Part shown: positions 1 to 6,522 of the stretch, piece after piece
How positions within the stretch are numbered: position 1 is the stretch's first letter
Layout of the letters: every line of letters begins with the position of its first letter
Source: Zymogenus sp964542895
Lineage (GTDB): Bacteria > Desulfobacterota > Zymogenia > Zymogenales > Zymogenaceae
Direction of reading: 5' to 3'
Assembly (NCBI GenBank): GCA_964542895.1
Contig: CAZIWT010000150.1
Location: 1-8,566, forward strand
Length of the DNA: 8,566 nt
Translations under genes and position numbers: made by a program
Notes under the pieces: generated by a model
Told to the model about the DNA's origin: nothing
Database searches by the model: none
Seen by the model: only the letters and a program-made list of their open reading frames with translations

Positions 1-24
1 TTAAACATTCCCGACCCCCCCATT

Positions 25-53
25 AAAAAAACACCCCTTATAAAGGGGGTTTT
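25..53 (-). terminator. Intrinsic terminator downstream of mutS
   Basis: Read on the minus strand, CCCCTT (48-43) and AAGGGG (39-34) form a 6-bp perfect stem around a 3-base loop. It can extend outward by pairing AAAAC (53-49) with GTTTT (32-28) if one T (33) is bulged. The stem is followed by a seven-T run (31-25), the classical Rho-independent layout. It lies about 170 bases after the mutS stop and would end the minus-strand transcript. On the plus strand the same hairpin is followed by only four Ts (50-53), so it may also work weakly in the other direction for a gene left of the window. Confidence 0.8.
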
Positions 54-221
54 ACCAAACAGGCTTTCATCCACCTGTCAAATCAATACAGACATTGTAT
101 GTGTCGGAAACAAAAAGGATGATTCCAGACAAAACTTTCATAAAACTCCCGTTTGCTCAACGTTACACGTAGTTATAATCTCATAGGGGATAGTATATAT
201 CAAGAAAAAAACTAAAAAAAA
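54..221. other. Intergenic region after mutS, no gene seen
   Basis: This AT-rich stretch lies between the mutS stop codon and the terminator. No reading frame of useful length or RNA gene is recognisable on either strand. A perfect TATAAT (174-179, plus strand) is present, but its best upstream partner TTGCTC (153-158) is only 15 bases away. The stretch is probably the 3' untranslated end of the mutS transcript. Confidence 0.6.
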
Positions 222-2861
222 TTACTCTCTCAATTTTTTTATTTTTTTGACAATCTCATCCAGCCTGTTCAGGGCGTCCAGCGGGGTCATTTCCTGCGTG
301 TCGAGCGCCGCCACCTCCTCGAAAAACCCCCCCTCGTCGCCGTAGAAAAGGTCGAGCTGGGACTCATCGTCACGCCCCGGCGCCTCGTCCCCGGCGATAA
401 GGGCCGGGATGCCCTTTGTGGTGAATTCCCCCCTCTCGATGTTTTCGAGAATTGCCTTCGCCCTGTCGATGACCTCCCGGGGAAGCCCCGCGAGCCTCGC
501 CACGTTGATTCCGTAGCTGCGGCTGGAGACCCCCTCCCTTATGGTCCTCGAGAAGATCATCCTCCCGTTCCACTCCTTGGCGGAGATGTAGTAGTTTTTT
601 ACCCTCTCCTTGACGGCCGAGAGCTCCGTCAGCTCGTGGTAGTGGGTGGCAAAGAGGGTCCTGGGTTTCAGCGCTGCGGTGTCGTGGATATATTCGGCCA
701 CGGCCCAGGCAATGGAGAGCCCGTCGAAGGTGCTCGTCCCCCTCCCTATCTCGTCGAGGATGACGAGCGACCTCCCCGTGGCGTTGTTAAGGATATTAGC
801 CGTCTCGACCATCTCGACCATGAAGGTGGACTGGCCCCTGACTATCGAGTCGGAGGCGCCGACCCTCGTAAATATCCTGTCGACCACCCCTATCCTGGCG
901 TGGCTTGCCGGGACGAAGGAGCCTATCTGGGCCATCAGGACGATTACGGCAACCTGCCTTATTATGGTGGACTTCCCCGCCATGTTTGGCCCCGTTATGA
1001 TTAGGAGCTGTTTTTCGCTTGTGTCCACGGATATATCGTTCGGTACAAAGGTACCCTTCGGGAGGGCCTTTTCCACCATCGGGTGTCTCCCCTCCTTGAT
1101 CTCTATGACCAGGGACTCATCCACGGCCGGCTTCGTAAAATCGAGGTCGATCGCACAGATGGCGAGGCTCGTGTAGACATCGAGCATCGCTATCGAGGTT
1201 GCCGCCGCCTTGATCTCTATAATCCAGTCGCGAATCTCGTCCCTTAAACGGACGAAGATATCGTACTCGAGAGCCTTGATCCTCTCGTCGGAACCGAGGA
1301 CCTTCGCCTCGTACTCCTTCAGCTCCGGGGTGATGTATCTCTCGGCCGAGACAAGGGTTTGCTTTCTGATGTAGTCGTCCGGAACCTTGTCGGTGTGGAT
1401 ATTGGAGACCTCGATGTAGTAGCCGAAGACCTTGTTGAACCTCACCTTTAGCTTCGGGATTTTCGTCCTATTCCTCTCCCTCTCCTCGATCCCCAGTATA
1501 CAGTCCTTCCCCTCCCGGGAGATTCCCCTCAGCTCGTCCAACTCCTTGCTCACACCTTCGGCGATCAGTCCGCCGTCCTTGAGGGAGGGGGGCGGCGACT
1601 CCACGAGCGTCGAGTCGATCTTTTCGACAAGACCTGTGAAGTCGATAAATTTCTCGGTTATCCTGTCTATCGCATCGGCCTTGAATCTTTCAAGCGACTT
1701 TTTTATGGTCGGTATCATCTTGAGGGAGTTGGAGAGGGAGGAGAGGTCCCTCGCCCCGGCGCTCCTCAGAGACACCCTTCCGACAATCCTCTCGATGTCG
1801 GAGACCTGAGACAACAACTCGATAATCTCGAGTGTCCCGCCCCTGTCTTTATAGAAGAGCTCCACCGCGTCGAGCCTCGATCCAATCTCGGTAACGTCGG
1901 TAAGGGGATAGTTTATCCAGCCCCTCAAGAGCCTTCCGCCCATCGAGGTCGCGGTCCTGTCCAGAAGCGAGAGGAGGGAGCCGCTCCTGGCACCCTCGTA
2001 TAAGGTCTTTACCAGCTCCAGGTTCCTCTTCGTGACATCGTCAATCAGCATGAACTCGGAGGGGACGTAGAGCCTCGGAAAGGAGAGGTGGGCCGCGTCG
2101 CCCTTCTGATAGTCGACCACGTATCTCAATAGCCCTCCCGTCGCCGAGAGCGCCAGGGGCGTATCCTTGATTCCCAGACCCTCTACGCTCCCGAGATTGA
2201 AGACCTCGCAGATCGTCTTTTCGGCGGGTTCAGTAGAAAAGGGTCCTGGGTCTATGTAGGTTACCAGGAGGTGGGAAAGTATTGTGTTCAGTGGCTCCGA
2301 GTCCGCCTCGCCTTCGAGGCCTTCAGGCATCACCACCTCCCTTGGATTCAGCTTCGATATCTCGTCGACAAGCTCGGTGATGTCTTCGAGCTGGGTCGTC
2401 CTGAACTCCCCCGTGGAGAAATCGAGAAACGACGCCCCCCACCCATCCCCAACCTTGACGATGCCGGCTATGTAGTTGTTCTCCTTCGACTCGACCCCGC
2501 CGATATCGCCCGAAAGCCCCGGCGTGACCACCTTGACGACCTCCCGCCTGACTATCCCCTTCGCGTTCGCCGGGTCCTCCACCTGCTCGCATATCGCCAC
2601 CTTGTAGCCGTTTTTAAGGAGCCTCGATATGTAGTTTTCGGCGGCGTGATACGGGATGCCGCACATGGGGACGGGGTTCTTCTTCCCCTTGTCTCTGGTG
2701 GTGAGGGCGATCTCAAGGACCGGCGAGGCCTCCATCGCGTCCTCGAAAAACATCTCGTAGAAGTCCCCCATGCGGTAGAAGAGGATGCAGTCCGGGTAAT
2801 CCTCCTTTATCTTGAGATACTGTCTCAACATGGGAGTGAGGTCTTGCATCGATCCCGACAT
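222..2861 (-). CDS. mutS: DNA mismatch repair protein MutS
   Basis: MutS recognises base mismatches and small loops and, as an ATP-dependent sliding clamp, recruits MutL. The 879-residue protein is full length for bacterial MutS. The mismatch-reading Phe-x-Glu is F34-Y35-E36 in RMGDFYEMF. The connector, lever and clamp domains occupy roughly 130-570. The ABC ATPase shows Walker A GPNMAGKST (624-632), the signature region GASDSIVRGQSTF (668-680), Walker B LVILDE (699-704) with E704, and a histidine switch at H740 in ATHYHEL. Near the C-terminus QLDLF (835-839) is a consensus sliding-clamp binding motif, followed by the tetramerisation-type segment PLDALNRL (860-867). No mutL is in the window. 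The start is uncertain: AAGGA lies only 1 base before the ATG at 2861 but 13 bases before an in-frame ATG at 2849, which would give 875 residues. Identification is secure. Confidence 0.98.
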   Translation of the reverse strand: MSGSMQDLTPMLRQYLKIKEDYPDCILFYRMGDFYEMFFEDAMEASPVLEIALTTRDKGKKNPVPMCGIPYHAAENYISRLLKNGYKVAICEQVEDPANAKGIVRREVVKVVTPGLSGDIGGVESKENNYIAGIVKVGDGWGASFLDFSTGEFRTTQLEDITELVDEISKLNPREVVMPEGLEGEADSEPLNTILSHLLVTYIDPGPFSTEPAEKTICEVFNLGSVEGLGIKDTPLALSATGGLLRYVVDYQKGDAAHLSFPRLYVPSEFMLIDDVTKRNLELVKTLYEGARSGSLLSLLDRTATSMGGRLLRGWINYPLTDVTEIGSRLDAVELFYKDRGGTLEIIELLSQVSDIERIVGRVSLRSAGARDLSSLSNSLKMIPTIKKSLERFKADAIDRITEKFIDFTGLVEKIDSTLVESPPPSLKDGGLIAEGVSKELDELRGISREGKDCILGIEERERNRTKIPKLKVRFNKVFGYYIEVSNIHTDKVPDDYIRKQTLVSAERYITPELKEYEAKVLGSDERIKALEYDIFVRLRDEIRDWIIEIKAAATSIAMLDVYTSLAICAIDLDFTKPAVDESLVIEIKEGRHPMVEKALPKGTFVPNDISVDTSEKQLLIITGPNMAGKSTIIRQVAVIVLMAQIGSFVPASHARIGVVDRIFTRVGASDSIVRGQSTFMVEMVETANILNNATGRSLVILDEIGRGTSTFDGLSIAWAVAEYIHDTAALKPRTLFATHYHELTELSAVKERVKNYYISAKEWNGRMIFSRTIREGVSSRSYGINVARLAGLPREVIDRAKAILENIERGEFTTKGIPALIAGDEAPGRDDESQLDLFYGDEGGFFEEVAALDTQEMTPLDALNRLDEIVKKIKKLRE

Positions 2862-2987
2862 GTCCTTAAAAATGAAATCTTTTAGAAAATAAAAAGGGCG
2901 GACGGGATTAAAAGAAATTCTCTGAAAAACCCTGATCCACCCCTAAAAGAAGCAAAATATTAGAAGCGAAATATATAAAAGGCCTTA
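2862..2987 (-). other. AT-rich gap before mutS, possible promoter region
   Basis: This is the largest gap inside the gene run and is much more AT-rich than the flanking coding DNA, which suggests a leader or promoter for mutS. I could not find a good sigma70-type -35/-10 pair: TAATAT (2962-2957) and TATATT (2975-2970) resemble -10 boxes, but neither has a TTGACA-like box at the right distance. No terminator-like hairpin is evident either, so read-through from the synthase gene remains possible. An imperfect 14-base tandem repeat lies at 2948-2975. Confidence 0.35.
2948..2975. repeat. Imperfect 14-base tandem repeat upstream of mutS
   Basis: On the plus strand AGAAGCAAAATATT (2948-2961) is followed directly by AGAAGCGAAATATA (2962-2975), with 12 of 14 positions identical. 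It starts 12 bases beyond the synthase stop codon (2988) and is about 90 bases upstream of mutS. Such a pair could be tandem operator half-sites or a simple duplication in AT-rich DNA. Nothing in the sequence decides between these. Confidence 0.5.
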
Positions 2988-3983
2988 CTACCACCTCACC
3001 AGCGACGAGGCCCACGTAAAGCCCGCCCCGAACGCCGCAATCATTAAAATATCTCCATCGTGGATTACGCCCTGCTCCAGCATCTCGTCGAGGCATATCG
3101 GGATCGTGGCGGCTGTGGTGTTTCCGTACCTCTGGATGTTGTGCCACACCTTCTCCTCCGGGATGCCTATCTTGTGGGCGACGAACTGGTTGATCCTCAT
3201 ATTCGCCTGATGGGGCACCAGATGGTCGATGTCGTCGACGGTAAGGCCGTTGGCCTCCAGGGCCTCGTGTATAACCTCAGGCAACCTCTTCACGGCGTGC
3301 TTGAAGACGTTCTTTCCGTTCATCTTGGGCCAGACCTTCCCCCCGTCGAGCATCTGGTGGGTGATCCTCGGAAACGTGCGGCAGGAGGTCGCCTCTATCC
3401 AGAGCTCCCGAAAGCCGTTGCCGTCGGCGTGGAGGTGGGAGGAAAGGATACCCTTGTTATCATCGTCGCTGACCCCGATGACGGCGGCCCCGCCCCCGTC
3501 GCCGAAGATCACCGTGACGTCCCTCCCCTCGTCGGAGAACTGCAGCCCGGTGGAGTGGACCTCCGCCCCGACGACAAGCACGTGGTCGTACATTCCGGTC
3601 TTGACGAACTGGTCGGCCACGGCCATGCCGTACATGAAACCGGTGCACTGATTTCTGACGTCGAGCGTCGCGACGCCCGGGATCCCCAGCTTTTCCTGCA
3701 GGAGACACCCGGAGCCGGGGAAGGTGTGGTCGTAGCTCAACGTCCCGAAGATTATCATGTCGATATCCTCCGGCTTTATCCCCGCCCTCTCGATGGCGAC
3801 AAGGGACGCTTCATATCCGAGGTCCGATGCGCCGGTGTCATCCTCCACGTACCTTCGCTCCACAATACCGGTCCGCTCCTGAATCCACTTGTCGTTGGTC
3901 TTCATCACCTTCGCCAGATCGTTGTTCGTAATCACCCTCTCCGGCAGGCATCTGCCGGTGGACAATATCTTGGATCTCCTCAT
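2988..3983 (-). CDS. fabH: 3-oxoacyl-ACP synthase III (FabH-type)
   Basis: FabH-type condensing enzymes join an acyl-CoA starter to malonyl-ACP in the cytoplasm, the first condensation of fatty acid synthesis. The thiolase-fold triad is complete: Cys113 in NQCTGF, His258 in VPHQANMR and Asn288 in GNTTAA. W33 and R37 in DKWIQERTGI match the CoA-contacting residues of E. coli FabH, R263 sits at the ACP-docking site, and GDGGGAAVI (161-169) and the closing FGAGFTWASSLVRW (318-331) are typical. At 331 residues it is slightly longer than E. coli FabH (317), mainly through an insertion near 190-225. The context QCTGF differs from the ACAGF of E. coli and suggests a separate subclass, so the preferred starter is open. 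The ATG has AGGAG 5 bases upstream. The gene ends in tandem stops (TAG TAA) and has no other fab gene beside it. A role in making a specialised lipid is possible. Confidence 0.92.
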   Translation of the reverse strand: MRRSKILSTGRCLPERVITNNDLAKVMKTNDKWIQERTGIVERRYVEDDTGASDLGYEASLVAIERAGIKPEDIDMIIFGTLSYDHTFPGSGCLLQEKLGIPGVATLDVRNQCTGFMYGMAVADQFVKTGMYDHVLVVGAEVHSTGLQFSDEGRDVTVIFGDGGGAAVIGVSDDDNKGILSSHLHADGNGFRELWIEATSCRTFPRITHQMLDGGKVWPKMNGKNVFKHAVKRLPEVIHEALEANGLTVDDIDHLVPHQANMRINQFVAHKIGIPEEKVWHNIQRYGNTTAATIPICLDEMLEQGVIHDGDILMIAAFGAGFTWASSLVRW

Positions 3984-3988
3984 ATCTT

Positions 3989-3993
3989 CTCCT
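3989..3993 (-). promoter_or_regulatory. Ribosome binding site of the synthase gene
   Basis: AGGAG on the minus strand, 5 bases before the ATG at 3983. It lies in the 16-base gap after the stop of the preceding gene and supports this start and translation from a shared message. Confidence 0.8.
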
Positions 3994-3999
3994 CTCTTT

Positions 4000-5064
4000 T
4001 TAAAACCTCAGAGCCTCGATACCCTCTGCATCAATCGGCCTCACTTCAATCTCTCCCTCAATATTGTCTAAAGTGGTGCCGACCCCCCCCCTGACGCTTT
4101 GTTCATCCCGGGCCTTACTATACCTCGCCAGGATCGATATTGCAAGGGAGATATGACCGCTTTTGATATCCCCTCTCATAAGGCCCAGCGGCCCCGGGAC
4201 ATCAACAAGCTTAACGAATAAAGAGCCGCCCCCCCCCATCCTCTCGATGACCTGGTTCTCCTCGTCGTCCCTCCCGACGGTCAGGATAACCCCGCCGCCC
4301 AGCGAAAAGGGCCTTCCAACCCTCATCATGTAAATATCCTCCGAGGCGGGGGTTCCCGTCGTCCCGTAGAGCCTCCTTATCCTCTTTGAGATGATCGGGT
4401 CGGTAAGACAGCACCCCCCGGCCGGCGACTCGTATTTTTCTATCCCGAACCTCCCGGCCAACTCCATCTGGGGCCTTCTGCCCCTTCCGGAAAAACCGAG
4501 GAGCGACTCCCGATCAACGTACCCCTTCTCCTCGAGGAGGGTAGGCTCGAGGAGCTGTGCCGAGAGGGGGCGAAGGAGAATACCCTCACAGCCGGATTCC
4601 CGCTCGACGATTCTCAACGTGTCCCTCCTCTGGGACATGGGGCGCTGGCCCAGGACCTCCCCGGTGACGACCAGCCTTGCCTCCCCGCCTTCGGCCGTAT
4701 CATCTACATACCTTTTTGCCTCCGACACCATCATAATCTTGCAATCGAGACACGGATTGAAATCCCTGCCGTAGCCGTGGGGGGGATCTCCCACCATCTC
4801 GATATATTTTTCGGAGATGTCGATAACCTCAGCGTTTATGCCGTAAAGCTCCGCCATCCTCTCCTTGAAGGCTACCGCGTACTCGTCATACCCGACCCCC
4901 GGCCCCATCCCGAAGAAGGGAGTAACGAAGTTAAGCGCCAAAACGTCGATTCCCATATCCATTACGAGGCGCGTCGCGAGCAGGCCGTCAAGCCCCCCGG
5001 ATATGAGGGAGACCGCCCTGACGGCCTTCAAGTCTCCCGCCCCCCTGTCGACATCGACACACAT
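4000..5064 (-). CDS. ThiI/MnmA-like PP-loop tRNA thiolation protein with C-terminal NFACT-R domain
   Basis: A predicted ATP-dependent sulfur-insertion enzyme for tRNA. Residue numbers count from the TTG at 5085. The N-terminal half is an adenylating PP-loop domain: SGGLDG (29-34), CxxC at C112/C115 in NPCLDC, TGEVLGQRPMSQ (141-152), and C225/C226 in AGGCCLTDP, the cysteines being candidates for sulfur transfer. The C-terminal part (about 252-335) resembles the NFACT-R (DUF814) domain of RqcH/NEMF proteins: VGRDDEEN (270-277), DVPGP (295-299) and ARYSKAR (320-326). Homologues are often annotated as tRNA 4-thiouridine synthase, but the THUMP and rhodanese domains of classical ThiI are absent, so the modified base is uncertain. 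The PP-loop ends in Gly where Ser is usual. Two G9 tracts lie in the coding strand. I prefer the ATG at 5064 (GGA 7 bases upstream). TTG at 5085 has no ribosome site, and TTG at 5031 lies nearer the usual family start. It sits between nfeD and the synthase. Confidence 0.82.
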   Translation of the reverse strand: MCVDVDRGAGDLKAVRAVSLISGGLDGLLATRLVMDMGIDVLALNFVTPFFGMGPGVGYDEYAVAFKERMAELYGINAEVIDISEKYIEMVGDPPHGYGRDFNPCLDCKIMMVSEAKRYVDDTAEGGEARLVVTGEVLGQRPMSQRRDTLRIVERESGCEGILLRPLSAQLLEPTLLEEKGYVDRESLLGFSGRGRRPQMELAGRFGIEKYESPAGGCCLTDPIISKRIRRLYGTTGTPASEDIYMMRVGRPFSLGGGVILTVGRDDEENQVIERMGGGGSLFVKLVDVPGPLGLMRGDIKSGHISLAISILARYSKARDEQSVRGGVGTTLDNIEGEIEVRPIDAEGIEALRF

Positions 5065-5100
5065 CCCTTTTTCCAAATCCCTCAAGTATATTCAGGTCAT

Positions 5101-6516
5101 CTATCTCTTTTTCACCCTGACGCCGAGGTCGACACTCTCGACGACCTCCACTTTGCTTCCCTTCTTTATGGGGGCGTCGCTGGTGGCCTCCCACCACTCC
5201 CCGTAGACATACGCCTTCCCCCCTTCCTCGTCGATGTCGGTCTTGGCGACCCCCCTCTTCCCCACGATCCCCTCTTTTCCGGTGCTGGGCGTCCTCAAGT
5301 ACGCCTTCGCCGCCAGAGCAATAACGGCGATGAAAAACGCCGCCACACAAATCACGGTTAAGATTATCGTCCACATAGATGGCCTCTGAAACTCCAGATT
5401 CGATTTGAAAAGCATCATCGATCCCAAAAAGAGGGACAACACCCCGCCGATCGTCAAGAGCCCGTAGCTCGTGATCTTTATCTCTAATATAAAAAGTATC
5501 ACCGCCAGAAGGATCAATAGCACACCGGCGAAATTTATCGGGATCGACTGCGACGCATAAAGTGCAAGTATAATACTGATACCTCCTATTACGCCGGGGA
5601 AGATCGCCCCCGGATTGGACAGCTCGAAGTAAATCCCTGCAATGCCGAGCATCAGGAGGAGATAGAAAATGGTTGGATTGGTAAGAATATATATGAACTC
5701 CCGCCTGAAACCCATTTTATATTCAACGCGCTTTGCGTTTAAAAGCGATATTTTCATCTCACCCTTGCTAGTCTTGAAGGTCTTTCCCTCGATCTGGGAA
5801 AAGAGACTGTCAATATCCTCGGCGACAATATCGACTATATTATCGGACAGTGCCTCGGTCGAGGTTATCGACTTGGCCTCCGTCACCATCAGGACCGCAA
5901 GGTCGACGTTTCTGCCGTTGCTCTCCGCCAAACCCTTGATGTACGCGACGCTGTCCTCCATCACCTTCTTCATAAGGGTTTCCTTGTTCCCGTCCGTCTC
6001 CGTTGTCTTCTCCTTATCATCCTTCTCCCCCGGGAAAACGCTTTTTTCCTTATCGCCGCCTATGGGCGCCATCATGACGGGCGACGCCGCACCGATGTTC
6101 GTGTTGGGGGCCATCGCCGCGATGTCTGACGCGATTGTGATGAAGGCACCGGCGGAGGCCGCCCTGGCGCCCTTCGGGGAGACGTAGACGATTACCGGTA
6201 TCTCGGTGTTGATTATCGCGCTTATTATGTCACGCATAGGCTCCATCAGCCCGCCGGGGGTGTCAAGCTCTATGACAACGGCGCCGTAGCCGTTATCCTC
6301 GGCGTCCTTGATGCCGTCGATGATATACTCAGCCGATATGGGATTTATCGCCCCCTTGAGCCTCAGGAGACTGACCGTGTCTGCGTTCTCGGCCCGGGTC
6401 GTCACCCCCTCCTGCCCAAGCAGGACCGGCGCAAGGGTAAGGACAACCCCCAGTATAAATATCCCGATGTGCACCTTGAGGAGCGATTTCCTCAATTTTA
6501 TTCTATTTATATTCAT
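5101..6516 (-). CDS. nfeD: NfeD-family membrane serine protease (ClpP-like, long form)
   Basis: Long NfeD proteins are membrane proteases that, in characterised archaeal examples, cleave stomatin-type partners and are thought to act in membrane quality control. The 471 residues show the full architecture. A signal or anchor segment at about 15-34 precedes a ClpP-like protease domain (about 46-245) with nucleophile Ser121 in AASAGAF; the likely general base is Lys184 in KKVMED, before AYIKGLAES. About five transmembrane helices follow (near 277-297, 303-322, 326-345, 350-370 and 381-403), then a C-terminal OB-fold (about 412-471) with GKRGVAKTD and YGEWWEATSD. A charged Lys/Glu/Asp-rich stretch (153-184) separates the serine from the lysine region. 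The gene starts 6 bases after the glycosylase stop, so an AAGGTGA-like ribosome site would lie at the end of that gene. The stomatin/slipin gene that usually accompanies NfeD is not in this window. Confidence 0.93.
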   Translation of the reverse strand: MNINRIKLRKSLLKVHIGIFILGVVLTLAPVLLGQEGVTTRAENADTVSLLRLKGAINPISAEYIIDGIKDAEDNGYGAVVIELDTPGGLMEPMRDIISAIINTEIPVIVYVSPKGARAASAGAFITIASDIAAMAPNTNIGAASPVMMAPIGGDKEKSVFPGEKDDKEKTTETDGNKETLMKKVMEDSVAYIKGLAESNGRNVDLAVLMVTEAKSITSTEALSDNIVDIVAEDIDSLFSQIEGKTFKTSKGEMKISLLNAKRVEYKMGFRREFIYILTNPTIFYLLLMLGIAGIYFELSNPGAIFPGVIGGISIILALYASQSIPINFAGVLLILLAVILFILEIKITSYGLLTIGGVLSLFLGSMMLFKSNLEFQRPSMWTIILTVICVAAFFIAVIALAAKAYLRTPSTGKEGIVGKRGVAKTDIDEEGGKAYVYGEWWEATSDAPIKKGSKVEVVESVDLGVRVKKR

Positions 6517-6522
6517 ATTCTC

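Noticed and set aside
1..21. Possible end of another gene at the left edge (TTA at 1-3, a minus-strand TAA)
   Set aside because: A minus-strand gene ending here would have to run through the terminator region. The frame is not open over any useful length.
153..179. Promoter-like TTGCTC and TATAAT pair on the plus strand in the gap after mutS
   Set aside because: The -10 match is perfect, but the 15-base spacer is short, the -35 is weak, and it would only drive transcription antisense into mutS. AT-rich DNA gives such matches by chance.
215..240. Inverted repeat AAAAAAATT...AATTTTTTT spanning the mutS stop codon, considered as a second terminator
   Set aside because: The stem has only A-T pairs and an 8-base loop, so it would be unstable. 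The GC-stemmed hairpin at 34-48 is a far better terminator.
2271..2885. Plus-strand open frame (204 codons) opposite the N-terminal half of MutS
   Set aside because: The minus-strand frame is unmistakable MutS over the same bases. The antisense product is Arg/Leu/His-rich with no recognised domain.
3060..4094. Long plus-strand open frame (344 codons) opposite the FabH-type synthase gene
   Set aside because: It is the antisense shadow of a strongly coding minus-strand gene. Its product is rich in His, Pro, Val and Gly, shows no recognisable family, and crosses into the neighbouring gene.
5092..5100. ATG right after the nfeD stop codon (ATG ACC TGA on the minus strand)
   Set aside because: It hits a stop after two codons and is not in frame with the following gene. 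A role in re-initiation cannot be supported.
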